A stretch of DNA of 64,000 bases from Acidiphilium multivorum AIU301 (GCF_000202835.1 NC_015186.1:2481001-2545000); one strand, 5' to 3'. Shown: positions 9,903 through 19,231, numbered from the stretch's first letter. The notes: generated by a model not told the origin, from the letters alone. Numbers and translations: made by a program.

Positions 9903-10502
9903 TCAACTCGCCGCGGAACTGTCGATCCAGCCGATATTGCCGTCACTGCGACGGTAGACAACGTTCAACGCCCGATTGGCGGAGTTGCGGAACATCAGCA
10001 CCGGCTGGTCCGCGAGGTCCATCCGCATCACCGCCTCGCTGACCGAAAGAAAAGCGATTTCAGCCGGCGTTTCCGCGACGACCGCCGCGTAAGGCCCGGC
10101 ATCCGGCTCACCCGACCCGTTGCCTTTCGGAACCTCGGCTTGTTCGGAAACCTCTTGGAGGACGTATTGGCGCGCGGTTTCCGGGCGATCACGTGTGGCG
10201 CTCTCGCGGGCATGGTCGTTCACCCGGCGCCGATAGCGCCGGAGCCGCTTGGCAATGTGCTCGGCGGCATCGTCGAACGCAGCATGAGCATCGGCCGCCT
10301 CGCCTTCCCCGCGCAGGGTCAGGCCTCGCCCGGCATGGACGTTGATGTCACACGTGAAGAAGCTTCTGGCACGACTGAAGGTGACATTCGCTTCGAGCGC
10401 GTGATCGAAATACTTGTTGGTGATGGTGTCGAGCTGGTTCGCAACATGGACGCGCAGCGCGTCTGAGAGGTCAACCTGTTTGCCGGAGACCGTGATCTGC
10501 AT
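9903..10502 (-). CDS. hpf: Ribosome hibernation promoting factor, long form
   Basis: 199 residues. The N-terminal S30AE/YfiA domain begins MQITVSGKQVDLSDALRVHV and includes the basic helix HIAKRLRRYRRRVNDH. A linker is followed by the C-terminal dimerisation domain (about residues 145-199: ADQPVLMFRNSANRALNVVY and RRSDGNIGWID), which defines long HPF. Long HPF drives 100S ribosome dimers in stationary phase. It lies 131 bases downstream of rpoN on the same strand. This is the familiar rpoN-hpf neighbourhood of proteobacteria, though ptsN is not next to it here. Confidence 0.92.
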   Translation of the reverse strand: MQITVSGKQVDLSDALRVHVANQLDTITNKYFDHALEANVTFSRARSFFTCDINVHAGRGLTLRGEGEAADAHAAFDDAAEHIAKRLRRYRRRVNDHARESATRDRPETARQYVLQEVSEQAEVPKGNGSGEPDAGPYAAVVAETPAEIAFLSVSEAVMRMDLADQPVLMFRNSANRALNVVYRRSDGNIGWIDSSAAS

Positions 10503-10633
10503 AGCGAGATCCTTTTTGTTAGAGCCTTACCCGAGCATTGTAGGGCCGCCAGGTGAAGCGGGCGTTTACGTCGGCACGGATACGTCTCAATAATCGACAA
10601 GTCTTTATGACGCCGGCCCTCGCGCGACGCGCT

Positions 10634-12106
10634 TCAGCCTCCTGCCAGAAGCCCTTTTTCGCGCTTGCGTTGCGCCGAGCCGGGAATGCGCAACGCTTCC
10701 CTGTATTTGGCCACAGTTCGGCGGGCTATGTCTATGCCTTCCTTTTGTAACATTCTGGCAAGCGCATCGTCGGAGAGGATTCGGTTCGCCGCCTCACCCT
10801 CGATCAGCGTCGAGATGCGATGGCGCACCGCCTCGGCGCTGTGGCTTTCGCCATTCGCGCCCGCAAGCGCGGTCGTGAAGAAAAATTTCATCTCGAAAAT
10901 GCCGCGCGGTGTGGCGATCACCTTGTTCGACGTGACACGGCTAACCGTACTTTCATGTATCTCGAGAGCGGCGGCAATTTCGCGCAGGGTCAATGGCCGG
11001 AGAAACCCGATCCCATGGCGAAAGAAGGCGTCCTGGTGTCGCACAATCTCGCCGGCGACGCGCAGGATCGTCTCCGCGCGGGACTCGAGGGCACGTACCA
11101 GCCAGTTCGCGCTTTGTACGCGTTCGGAAAGAAATTGCCGCGTCTCGCGGGACGCACGAGCGACGATTTGGGCGTGGAACCCTCGGCGGATGAGCACGCG
11201 GGGCATGGTCTCGGGGTTCAGTTCGAGAAAATAGTCGCCATCCGGCCCCGGGCGCATCAGGACATCAGGGATCAACGGCGTCATGGGGGTGACATCGAAG
11301 GTCGCCCCCGGCTTGGGGTTGAGGCGGCGGATTTCGGCAATCATGTCGCGCAGATCTTCGGCATCGACGCCGCAGATCTCCATCAGTGACCGAAGATCGC
11401 GCCTGGCAAGAAGTTCGAGATTGGCAAGCAGCGCGCGCATGGCAGGGTCCAGCCTATTGCGCTCGTCGAGCTGAACCGCGAGACATTCGGCCAGATCGCG
11501 GGCAAACATGCCGGTCGGGTCGAAACGCATCATTGTCTGACGCACCGCCTCCAGCATGTCGGGGGCGACTGCAAGACGTTCGGCGATCTGCTCGGGCGGG
11601 TCGGCCAGGCGTCCGGCAGGGTCGAGCGCCATGATGAGTGCGAACGCAATCCTGCGGCGCACCGGGTCGGCAAAGGCGAGCCTCGCCTGCTGATCGAGGC
11701 TTTCCCGCAACCCCGGCGGCCGGTCGGCAATCTGGCCGATCCAGTCATCCCGCTCCGGCGAAAGGCCGGAACTGGTTCCATCACCCACGCCGCCAGCGTC
11801 ATAGACATTCGAAAAATCGACATCGAGCGGCGTGCTCGCGCCGGAGGGATCCGGATCGACCACATGTTCCGCGCCAATATCGCCCGTCGGCTTCTCGGTG
11901 GAAGCAGCGTCGTTCCTCGGCACGGGCAGCGCCGCGTCGGCTTCGGGCTCCACCCGTTCGAGCAGCGGGTTCTTGAGAAGTTCATCCTCGATGAACTGGC
12001 TGACCTCGGCATTCGTGAACTGCAGCAACTGGATCGCCTGCCGCAGCTGAGGCGTCATCACCAGCGACTGAGTATGTCGCAGATCGAGACGAGGTCCTAT
12101 TGCCAT
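10634..12106 (-). CDS. rpoN: RNA polymerase sigma-54 factor
   Basis: 490 residues with all three regions. The Gln/Leu-rich activator region I is at the N-terminus (QSLVMTPQLRQAIQLLQFTN, then FIEDELLKNPLLE). An acidic region II follows at about 60-120, and the core-binding and DNA-binding domains end in the RpoN box ARRTVAKYRE near residue 465. It directs transcription from -24/-12 promoters together with AAA+ activators such as the NtrC encoded at 29.4 kb. The start at 12106 (MAIGPRLDLRHTQSL) fits family N-termini. About 120 bases without a gene separate it from tadC. Confidence 0.96.
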   Translation of the reverse strand: MAIGPRLDLRHTQSLVMTPQLRQAIQLLQFTNAEVSQFIEDELLKNPLLERVEPEADAALPVPRNDAASTEKPTGDIGAEHVVDPDPSGASTPLDVDFSNVYDAGGVGDGTSSGLSPERDDWIGQIADRPPGLRESLDQQARLAFADPVRRRIAFALIMALDPAGRLADPPEQIAERLAVAPDMLEAVRQTMMRFDPTGMFARDLAECLAVQLDERNRLDPAMRALLANLELLARRDLRSLMEICGVDAEDLRDMIAEIRRLNPKPGATFDVTPMTPLIPDVLMRPGPDGDYFLELNPETMPRVLIRRGFHAQIVARASRETRQFLSERVQSANWLVRALESRAETILRVAGEIVRHQDAFFRHGIGFLRPLTLREIAAALEIHESTVSRVTSNKVIATPRGIFEMKFFFTTALAGANGESHSAEAVRHRISTLIEGEAANRILSDDALARMLQKEGIDIARRTVAKYREALRIPGSAQRKREKGLLAGG

Positions 12107-12228
12107 GCATGGATCATACCAAAGCCATCAGCAATGCGGAACGGGCAGAACGCGCATGGTGCGCTTTTTGCATCAAGAATTGTTGCCACTGTAGCGGCGC
12201 GCAACAAAAACGCGACAGGCCTTTTGGA

Positions 12229-13152
12229 TCAGAAAGACGCCAGCAATTTGAGCACCGCGGGTCCGCCCACCACCAGGAACACGCAGGGCAGGATGAAGAT
12301 GATCATCGGCAGCGTGAGCAGTACGGGCAGGCGTGCCGCGCGCTCCTCGAACCGGGTCAGCTGTTCCTGCCGCAATTCCGATGACAGGGTGCGCAGGGCC
12401 TGAGTCAGTGGCGTGCCGTATTGCAGGGTCTGGATCAGAGTCGACGCCAGACGTTTCAGACTGTCGAGACCCGTCCGAACACCCAGGGCGTTCAGCGAAT
12501 CACGAATATTGCCGCCGATCCGCATTTCCTGGGCCGTCAGAGTGAACTCCTGCGCCACAGCCGGATGGGTCAACTGCAATTCACCGGCAACGCGAACCAG
12601 CGCCGATTCGAGACTCAAGCCAGCATCAGCGCAGATCACCATCAGGTCGAGCGCATCGGCGAGCCCCCCCTCGACCTTCTGGATGAAGCGCTTGCGCCGC
12701 TGCTGGATGATAATGTCGGGCAACAGCAGCCCCCCGATGGCTCCCACCACGGCAGCTATCACGGCATGGCCCGCGGTCATGTGCAAGAACCGGGACATGA
12801 GCAGGGACAGGACAGACAAGCCGGTCAATGAAAGAAGCTTGGTGCCGACGAACAGGGCAAGCGCTCCCTTGTCGCGAATACCGGCCATGCGCAGTGTATG
12901 CCGCAATTCCTCGAGGGTGCGGGGACTGAGCAGGCCGCTGCGCGCCACCGCGAGACCGAGACCCATGACGATCCGCACATGGATGGGCTGAGCAGGTTCG
13001 CCCCCCTTTTCCGCCGCCCCGGAAGCCGTGCCTGCCGCACGATCGATCCGCCGCTGGAGCTTCTCCTCGACGATAACGAGCCGAAGCATCAGCACCGCCG
13101 TGACGGATACCAGCAGGAACAGGGCGGGAACCCAGAGGATGGCGGCTCTCAT
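12229..13152 (-). CDS. tadC: Tad pilus inner-membrane platform protein TadC
   Basis: 307 residues with a type II secretion F (GspF) domain in the middle: GLADALDLMVICADAGLSLE, then RVAGELQLTHPAVAQEF and the RIGGNIRDSLNALGVRTGL segment. Hydrophobic segments lie at the N-terminus, near residues 105-145 and at the C-terminus (LPMIIFILPCVFLVVGGPAV). TadC and TadB form the platform on which the CpaF ATPase drives Flp pilus assembly. It is the last gene of the tad operon, one base after tadB. Charged and alanine-rich spacing near residue 40 (AAGTASGAAEKGG) is variable in the family. Confidence 0.9.
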   Translation of the reverse strand: MRAAILWVPALFLLVSVTAVLMLRLVIVEEKLQRRIDRAAGTASGAAEKGGEPAQPIHVRIVMGLGLAVARSGLLSPRTLEELRHTLRMAGIRDKGALALFVGTKLLSLTGLSVLSLLMSRFLHMTAGHAVIAAVVGAIGGLLLPDIIIQQRRKRFIQKVEGGLADALDLMVICADAGLSLESALVRVAGELQLTHPAVAQEFTLTAQEMRIGGNIRDSLNALGVRTGLDSLKRLASTLIQTLQYGTPLTQALRTLSSELRQEQLTRFEERAARLPVLLTLPMIIFILPCVFLVVGGPAVLKLLASF

Positions 13153-13153
13153 G

Positions 13154-14113
13154 TCAGTTCAGACTGCGACGGATGATTTCACGCATGACCAGCGCTCCGC
13201 CAGCGAGGAGCCCCACCGCGGCCGCCAGCACGATATTGCCGCCATGGGTCACGAACAGGACGCGGAGATAAGCCGGCTGGATAACCTCGATGGCGAGGGC
13301 GGCAACGAGCGGAATGATGCCGAGGATGAGAGCGCTGGTCCGCGCTTCCGACGCCAGGGCATAACCGCGTGCCTTCATCGCCACCCGCTTGCGGATGACT
13401 TCGGCCAGGCCCTCCAGCGTCTGCGCGAGGCCACCGCCATACCGGGCCTGCAGGCTAATTGCCGTGGCAAAAAAACCATATTCCGCAAGATGCGCCCGGT
13501 CCGCCATCTGACGAAGCGCCAGTTCGAGCGGCGTGCCGATCGCCACCTGGTCCGCAATCCGGCCGAATTCCCTGCTGGTCGGCGCTGGCATGTCTTGCGA
13601 GACCACGCGCAGGGCCTCCTGCACCGGAATGCCAACGCGAACACAGCGCACGATCGTCGCCAGCGCATCGGGGAACTGGTTCAGCAACGCAGTCGCCCGC
13701 CGCGCATGAACGGCGCCAAAGGCGAGACGTGAAGCAAGAAGAAACAGCGGCGGCCAGACGATCCAGCCGAGCCCGGGGATGAGGGCACCGACGAGATAGG
13801 CAATGCCGCGGGATATCACCGCAGCGGCAATGACAATCGCCCACCAGGGCATCGGGTAGTCCGGAGCCCGCACCAGATCGACCCCCAGAAGCAACAGGGC
13901 GGAATTGAGCGGCCGGCGGAATCGCGCCAGGGGATCGCTCGCAGCAGCCGCATCCTGGGAACTGACGACCAGCCGTCGTCCGGAAACCCGCGCCAGCCTC
14001 GCGTCGAGCGCCTTTTGCATCCGGTCGGCCCGCACGAAATTCAATCCGAGCAGCACGAGTGCGCTCGCCATGACTGCGGAAAGCGGCAGGATGAGCGAGA
14101 GGAGGCCGGTCAT
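13154..14113 (-). CDS. tadB: Tad pilus inner-membrane platform protein TadB
   Basis: 319 residues. An N-terminal membrane segment (GLLSLILPLSAVMASALVLL) is followed by a basic linker and two more hydrophobic segments at about 95-125. The GspF domain lies at 130-250 (NQFPDALATIVRCVRVGIP, then VQEALRVVSQDMPAPTSREF), and two C-terminal segments complete the protein. It partners TadC in the Flp pilus basal platform. Its start overlaps the cpaF stop by four bases (ATGA), indicating coupled translation. Confidence 0.9.
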   Translation of the reverse strand: MTGLLSLILPLSAVMASALVLLGLNFVRADRMQKALDARLARVSGRRLVVSSQDAAAASDPLARFRRPLNSALLLLGVDLVRAPDYPMPWWAIVIAAAVISRGIAYLVGALIPGLGWIVWPPLFLLASRLAFGAVHARRATALLNQFPDALATIVRCVRVGIPVQEALRVVSQDMPAPTSREFGRIADQVAIGTPLELALRQMADRAHLAEYGFFATAISLQARYGGGLAQTLEGLAEVIRKRVAMKARGYALASEARTSALILGIIPLVAALAIEVIQPAYLRVLFVTHGGNIVLAAAVGLLAGGALVMREIIRRSLN

Positions 14114-15447
14114 GCCGCTGCCTCTTCCAGTGCGGCCTTCCAGGCACGAAGCAGGCCGAAATAATTGAGTCGTTCGTGGAAGCTCGCCCGCGTATGGGAA
14201 ATCGCATAGCGACCGATGATCCGGCCCGTCGCATCTTCGCCCAGCACTTCGAACTTGAAGATGTCGTTGAGAAGAGGCGTTTCCCCTTCGATTCCGGCGA
14301 TCTCGGTGAGTTGCACGAGGCGCCGGCCGCCGTCGCGCTGGCGCTCGACCTGGACGATCAGGTTGACGGCCGAGACGACCTGCATCCGGATCGCACGCGG
14401 CGAAAGACCCATGCTGGCCATCTGCACCATGTTTTCGATGCGGGCCAGCGCATCCCGCGTGTTGTTGGCGTGGATCGTCGACATCGATCCGTCATGGCCG
14501 GTGTTCATCGCCTGCAGCATGTCGAATGCCTCGGGGCCACGCACCTCCCCGATGATGATCCGGTCGGGCCGCATGCGCAGCGCGTTGCGAACGAGATCGC
14601 GCTGGGTAATCTCTCCCTTGCCCTCGAGATTCATCGGGCGGGTCTCAAGCCGGACCACGTGCGGCTGCTGGAGTTGCAGTTCCGCGGCATCCTCGACGGT
14701 GACAACCCGCTCGGTCGGATCGATGAAGCTGCTCATCGCGTTCATCATCGTGGTCTTGCCCGAGCCGGTGCCCCCGGAAATGATGACGTTGAGCCGGCAA
14801 CGGGATGCAATTTCCAGCAGCCGGGCAACGGGCGGCGTGAGCGAGCCATACTCGATCAGCTTGCCGAAATTGATCGGCTTTTTGGCGAATTTGCGGATCG
14901 ACAGGCAGGGGCCGTCGATCGAAAGCGGAGGCAGCACGATATTCACGCGCGAGCCATCCTTGAGCCGGGCATCGACCATCGGGCTCGATTCGTCGACGCG
15001 CCGGCCGACAGAGGCGGCGATCCGCTGGCAGATGTTCGCGAGATGGGCGGAGTCACGGAAGCGCACCGCAAGCTGCTCAAGCCGGCCGCGCCGCTCCACG
15101 AAAACCCGTTCCGGACCGTTCACCATGATGTCGGTGATCGTTTCGTCCTCCAGCAGCGGCTCGAGCGGTCCCAGGCCAAGCATGTCGTCCACAAGCTCGG
15201 CGGCAATCTGGTTCTGCTCGTTCCGGTTCAGCTGGATCCTGTGCTCGGTGGCGAGTTCAGCGACCATGCCCTCGACGCGCTGCAACAGCCGCGCATGGGT
15301 CAACCCGGCGATCGACGAAGCGTCGATATTCGACAGGCAGAGCGCGCGGATCATCTCGACGTCTTCCAGCCGTAACCGGATCGTCTGCTGGACCGGGGCG
15401 GAAGGTTCGACGGCACGTCGGCCGAACACGGGCAGGGCGTCCATCAT
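14110..15447 (-). CDS. cpaF: Tad pilus assembly ATPase CpaF/TadA
   Basis: 445 residues from the ATG at 15447 (MMDALPVFGRR). The secretion ATPase has Walker A IISGGTGSGKTTMMNAM, an Asp box region (VVTVEDAAELQLQQPHVVRL), Walker B RPDRIIIGEVRGPEAFDMLQ and the His box GHDGSMSTIHANN. It is the hexameric motor that powers assembly of Flp pili. The start overlaps the cpaE stop by four bases and the stop overlaps tadB by four, so the operon is tightly coupled. The frame can be extended upstream to 15711, but that part lies inside cpaE and is not family sequence. Confidence 0.95.
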   Translation of the reverse strand: MMDALPVFGRRAVEPSAPVQQTIRLRLEDVEMIRALCLSNIDASSIAGLTHARLLQRVEGMVAELATEHRIQLNRNEQNQIAAELVDDMLGLGPLEPLLEDETITDIMVNGPERVFVERRGRLEQLAVRFRDSAHLANICQRIAASVGRRVDESSPMVDARLKDGSRVNIVLPPLSIDGPCLSIRKFAKKPINFGKLIEYGSLTPPVARLLEIASRCRLNVIISGGTGSGKTTMMNAMSSFIDPTERVVTVEDAAELQLQQPHVVRLETRPMNLEGKGEITQRDLVRNALRMRPDRIIIGEVRGPEAFDMLQAMNTGHDGSMSTIHANNTRDALARIENMVQMASMGLSPRAIRMQVVSAVNLIVQVERQRDGGRRLVQLTEIAGIEGETPLLNDIFKFEVLGEDATGRIIGRYAISHTRASFHERLNYFGLLRAWKAALEEAAA

Positions 15448-16646
15448 GTTGCCAGCGCCGCGGTGCCGACGCCGAGCCGGCCGGCAAGATCGAGGAGCAC
15501 CTTTCGAAATGGCCCCTTGCGCGCGACGGGAGGTTCGCCCAAGTCGCTGCCCTTCGCAACGATGGTCCGAAGTTCTGGCACAACGACGGCGATTTCGGTG
15601 CCGAGGGTCGAAGCGATTGTGCTGATCGGGGGGCAGCGCTTGCGCTGGTAGCGATTGAGAACCACGATCGGCGCCGACGTCTGCATCTGGCCCGGGGGAA
15701 GAGCCAGCCACCGGGCGGCGTTGCCGAGACTTCGGGGGGCCCCGGTCGTCACGATCACCCGCATATGCGCAAGGGCGAGCAGTTCGGCAGCAAAGCCCGT
15801 CGGGCGGGCCGGTATGTCGGCAACCACGAGATTGTAGCGCTGGCGCAGGGCATTGAGCAGCGCGCGCCCGCCACCGGGATGATATTCCCAGGGTTCGGTG
15901 AGCGGTTCCTCCGCGCCCAGGACATGAAGCCGGCCGATCGAGGGCTGCGCCGCGCGCTCGATCAGCAATGGGTCAATGCGGTCAGGAGTGTCCAGTGCGT
16001 TGCGCAGGCCCGTGCTGGGTGGGGCATTGGATGCAAGCGCCGCACTGCCGCGCTGCAAATCCGCATCGAGCAGGATTGTGTGACGCCGGATTTCGCCGCC
16101 GATGAGCCATGCGAGGCCGGTCGCGATGGTGGTGGCGCCAACCCCGCCCGCAGCACCGCATACCGCCACCATCGATCCGCCGCGGGACGTCTCGAAGGCG
16201 GGAACCTCGCCAACCGCCCAGGGCGCCAATTCCCGGCTGACCAGCGCCGCGTCGAGCGGCTTGGAGAGATATTCGCTGACCCCGAGCGTGCGCGTAAGGC
16301 TGCGGTAGAAGCCGATACTCCGTTCCTCGCCGATGATCAGCACCCTGGTTCCCGGATCGATCACCGGCTCGAGCCGATGCACGGCGCTCATCGGCTGCTC
16401 TTCACCGGAAATGTCGATCAGAACCGTTCGTGGGGTGTCGACGCGGGCGAGATAGTCCAGCGTCTCGGCGAAGGATACGCGCTGCAACGGCACGCCGGTC
16501 GGAAAAGCCGAAGCCAGTGCCGAGCGGATGACCTGCAGGCTGGCATCGTCCCGCACGAAGCCCATGAAGGCCGGTCGTCCGCCGCCCCGTTCGCTATGGT
16601 GCCGCGAGGTGGGCTCTGCCGGGCCAGGAAGCGCCAGTTCGTTCAT
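15444..16646 (-). CDS. cpaE: Tad pilus localisation protein CpaE/TadZ
   Basis: 400 residues: an N-terminal receiver-like domain (LQVIRSALASAFPTG to LSKPLDAALVSREL, about 35-145) and a MinD/ParA-type ATPase domain from about 155. The nucleotide motif VCGAAGGVGATTIATGLAW lacks the lysine of the deviant Walker A (KGGVGKT), giving GGVGATT; this is common in TadZ/CpaE proteins, which act in polar positioning of the pilus machine. Following motifs are HTILLDADLQRGSAAL and YNLVVADIPA. Overlaps of four bases with both cpaB and cpaF. Confidence 0.9.
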   Translation of the reverse strand: MNELALPGPAEPTSRHHSERGGGRPAFMGFVRDDASLQVIRSALASAFPTGVPLQRVSFAETLDYLARVDTPRTVLIDISGEEQPMSAVHRLEPVIDPGTRVLIIGEERSIGFYRSLTRTLGVSEYLSKPLDAALVSRELAPWAVGEVPAFETSRGGSMVAVCGAAGGVGATTIATGLAWLIGGEIRRHTILLDADLQRGSAALASNAPPSTGLRNALDTPDRIDPLLIERAAQPSIGRLHVLGAEEPLTEPWEYHPGGGRALLNALRQRYNLVVADIPARPTGFAAELLALAHMRVIVTTGAPRSLGNAARWLALPPGQMQTSAPIVVLNRYQRKRCPPISTIASTLGTEIAVVVPELRTIVAKGSDLGEPPVARKGPFRKVLLDLAGRLGVGTAALAT

Positions 16647-17470
16647 TGAGGATGATACTCTGTCGTGCCTTTGTCACCCTGAAACACGGTGATTCCCGTC
16701 TGGCCGGGCACATTCAGGGCGGCAAGAGCAGGGGAAACCTGACCGCTGAACACGGGCGGCGGCTTCGGAGTCGGACCGCGCGCGGCCTCGCTCGGGCGGA
16801 CAATCAGCGAAAGAGGCCCGAGATGCGCCGCGACCTCGACCCGCTCGGCCTGTTCGGGCGTCACTTCAAGGGTTACGGTCCGGGCAGTGTTCTTGGCGGC
16901 CGGATGGGTACCGCTCGCCCCCTGCACCAATCGCTGATCAATCGCGATCACGCGGACATCGGACAACACCGTCTCCGCCGCAACGCGCTGGGTGGGCAGG
17001 AGATTGGCGCCGGTCAGGTGCTGGGTCAGAAGCAGGTCGACATGATCGCCGGGCCAGATCAGACCGGCCGCCCCCGTGATCGCATCGACACCGACAGATA
17101 CGGCGCGCATGCCGGGTTGCAGCACCGCCGCGAGAAAGCCGTGATCACCGGGCCGGATGACAATGTCGGTTGCCAGCAAGTCTCCCGCGCTGAGCCGGTG
17201 ACGGACCATCGCCCCCGTGTAGGCCGCCCGGTTCGCCGGCGTGTCGGGGACGGCGTCCGCCGGCACTTTCGACGGCGGTCGGTTTTCAGCGACGAAATCC
17301 GCGGGCTGCAGCAACGTGCCCGGCGCCAGCGGCCGCCCGGTCGCGAGCAACGCCACCATTTTCGGCGCCTTTGCATGAGGATGCGACGGATGCATGTCGA
17401 GCCACGCGACGGTTCCGAACCCGGCAAGTCCCAATGCGAGGAGAATGAACAGGGCAATACGCAGCAGCAT
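16643..17470 (-). CDS. cpaB: Flp pilus assembly protein CpaB/RcpC
   Basis: About 275 residues from the ATG at 17470 (MLLRIALFILLALGLAGFGT). One N-terminal membrane anchor is followed by a periplasmic SAF domain (PLAPGTLLQPADFVAENRPP, then GAMVRHRLSAGDLLATDIV). The RcpC-type region comes next (GMRAVSVGVDAITGAAGLIWPGDHVDLLLTQ). CpaB is usually encoded next to the outer-membrane secretin CpaC/RcpA, which it supports, but here cpaE follows directly and no secretin is present. Four-base overlap with cpaE. The frame is open back to 17563, but the hydrophobic anchor marks the likely start. Confidence 0.88.
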   Translation of the reverse strand: MLLRIALFILLALGLAGFGTVAWLDMHPSHPHAKAPKMVALLATGRPLAPGTLLQPADFVAENRPPSKVPADAVPDTPANRAAYTGAMVRHRLSAGDLLATDIVIRPGDHGFLAAVLQPGMRAVSVGVDAITGAAGLIWPGDHVDLLLTQHLTGANLLPTQRVAAETVLSDVRVIAIDQRLVQGASGTHPAAKNTARTVTLEVTPEQAERVEVAAHLGPLSLIVRPSEAARGPTPKPPPVFSGQVSPALAALNVPGQTGITVFQGDKGTTEYHPQ

Positions 17471-17576
17471 TACGACACATCTCGGAAGAAGCGCCTGCAC
17501 GCATAGGCCGCGGCGGCTGATGGCAGGAGGAAGAAATGACACGCACGCATGGTGCGGCCACACTGAACAATACCCC

Positions 17577-17602
17577 GACGTCTCAGCAAAAACTCAGACG
17601 TC
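17577..17602 (-). terminator. Hairpin between flp and cpaB
   Basis: GACGTCTCAG (17577-17586) and CTCAGACGTC (17593-17602) form a 10-bp stem with one C-C mismatch and a 6-nt A-rich loop. It lies 27 bases past the flp stop on the minus strand. There is no good T-run after it, so partial termination or mRNA stabilisation for the abundant pilin is more likely than a full stop. Confidence 0.45.
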
Positions 17603-17628
17603 AGGGTAAAGGGTGGCACCAATTCGGG

Positions 17629-17820
17629 TCAGATAGCGAGCTTGTTATTCAACTCGGTCATGACATTCCCAAGACCATTCCCAAGGATGCCAAACGCCGC
17701 AATGATGACAACCGCCATCAGCGCGGCAATCAGGCCATATTCCATCGCGGTCACGCCGCGATTGTCCTTCGCGAATGTCAGGCCGCGCAGCGCGAGCCAG
17801 GTCTTTGCATAGTCAAGCAT
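17629..17820 (-). CDS. flp: Flp-type pilin
   Basis: 63 residues from the ATG at 17820 (MLDYAKTWLALRG). The prepilin cleavage site NRG|VTAMEYGLIAALMAVVII is clear: Gly at -1, Glu and Tyr at +5/+6, then a ~20-residue hydrophobic helix, the hallmark of Flp/TadF class IVb pilins. An alternative start at 17844 would add MRRTGDLT. It is the first gene of the tad cluster, 158 bases ahead of cpaB, with a hairpin between them. About 185 bases separate it from the kinase gene upstream and must contain its promoter. An AGGAGAC-like ribosome site precedes the ATG. Confidence 0.93.
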   Translation of the reverse strand: MLDYAKTWLALRGLTFAKDNRGVTAMEYGLIAALMAVVIIAAFGILGNGLGNVMTELNNKLAI

Positions 17821-18005
17821 TGTCAGGTCTCCTGTCCGCCGCATGGCAACTGCCTGCGCGGCGATGATGATGACGGCGCCAGAATTTTGCTGGCAGACGG
17901 CCCGCGGCGTCAGCGCACGGGCCGGAAATTCACGGCGCCATCAAACCAAAACAAGCTTTCCAAAACGTTAATATATCAGGATCTACCGATTCTTCGCCCG
18001 GCGGG

Positions 18006-18998
18006 TCAGGCAACAGCGGGCGCGAGGGCAGCCAGCGTCGCCAAATCGGGGCGCGCACCGATCCGCCCGATGACGGCGGCGGCGACGCGGCTGCCAAGGG
18101 CGGCACATTCGGCGAGCGGCGCATTGCGCGAGAAGCCGACCATGAAGCCCGCGGCATAGGCATCGCCCGCACCGGTCGTATCAACGACATCGACCGGCAG
18201 CGCGGCGGCGACATGCCGCTCGGCCCCCGAGACGATCACGCTGCCCGCCTCGCTGCGCGTGAGCACGGCAAGCGGAACGACATGAGCCGCCTCCGCTGCC
18301 GCGCTCTCGAAGGTGTTCTGCTCGAAAAGCGAGCAGATTTCGGCTTCGTTCGCAAACAGGATATCGACATTGCCGGACGCAATCAGGTCGAGGAAGCCGG
18401 AGCGATGGCGATCGACGCAGAACGCATCCGAAAGGGACAGCGCGACCCGACGGCCCGCGGCGCGGGCAATTCGCGCCGCTTCGCGGAACGCGTGCTGGGC
18501 GCGCGGCGGATCGAAGAGATAGCCCTCAAGGTAGAGGATCGACGAGTCGCGGATCGCCTCCGCGTCGAGATCGGTGTGATCGAAATCGATGCAGGCCCCG
18601 AGATAGGTGTTCATGGTGCGCTGGCCATCAGGCGTCACAAGGATGAGACAACGCGCGGTGGGCGCACCTTCGGGAAGCGGCGCATGCGGAAAGTCGACCC
18701 CAATCGCCCGGAGATCGGCGGCGAAGGCCACGCCAAGCTCGTCCCGCGCCACCTTGCCGAGAAAGGCGGTGCGGGCGCCGAGTCCCGCGGCGACGGCACA
18801 ACTGTTCGCGACCGATCCGCCAGAAGCGATCTGGCCAGGCGGCATCGCCGTAAGGATCCGTTCGGCCGCCTCGGCATCGATCAGACGCATCGCCCCCTTG
18901 CGCATGTCATGCCGGTCAAGGAACATGTCGTCGGTGCGGGCGATTACATCGACGATCGCATTGCCGATGCCGATGATGTCGTACCGGGTTGAGTTCAT
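18006..18998 (-). CDS. PfkB-family carbohydrate/nucleoside kinase (adenosine kinase-like)
   Basis: 330 residues from the ATG at 18998, which is preceded by AGGAGAG. The ribokinase fold is complete: N-terminal YDIIGIGNAIVDVIA, the first PfkB signature around GGSVANSCAVAAGLGARTAF, and the second signature with catalytic Asp, VVDTTGAGDAYAAGFMVGFS near residue 275. The order and 'NAIVD' start resemble the adenosine-kinase/Cbhk-like branch widespread in alphaproteobacteria, usually annotated as adenosine kinase; the substrate is not certain. The reading frame extends to 19208, but the ribosome site and conserved start favour 18998. It is transcribed alone, divergent from the bactofilin gene. Confidence 0.88.
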   Translation of the reverse strand: MNSTRYDIIGIGNAIVDVIARTDDMFLDRHDMRKGAMRLIDAEAAERILTAMPPGQIASGGSVANSCAVAAGLGARTAFLGKVARDELGVAFAADLRAIGVDFPHAPLPEGAPTARCLILVTPDGQRTMNTYLGACIDFDHTDLDAEAIRDSSILYLEGYLFDPPRAQHAFREAARIARAAGRRVALSLSDAFCVDRHRSGFLDLIASGNVDILFANEAEICSLFEQNTFESAAAEAAHVVPLAVLTRSEAGSVIVSGAERHVAAALPVDVVDTTGAGDAYAAGFMVGFSRNAPLAECAALGSRVAAAVIGRIGARPDLATLAALAPAVA

Positions 18999-19231
18999 GC
19001 GTCTCTCCTGCCAGTCCCGTCCTGTTAGCCATTCGTGGTATTCACGCGACCGCGTATCATCAGCACGGGCCGGTGCCAAATGCCGCCTTGAGCATGAACG
19101 CCGGATTACCTCGCGGAGAGATGATGGCATTGCGGAACCTTGGGGAAAATGCGCGATTTTTGTCAGCAAGCCGATTGTCCGCAGGCCACGCAGCGTGCTA
19201 GCGGACATGACGTGAATGGTGTGGAGGTTTC

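Noticed and set aside
14176-15625. Two long plus-strand frames over cpaF
   Set aside because: Antisense shadows of a highly conserved ATPase gene.
17821-18005. Possible sigma-54 promoter ahead of flp because rpoN is nearby
   Set aside because: I looked for TGGC-N8-TTGC on the minus strand and found only partial matches without the -12 element.
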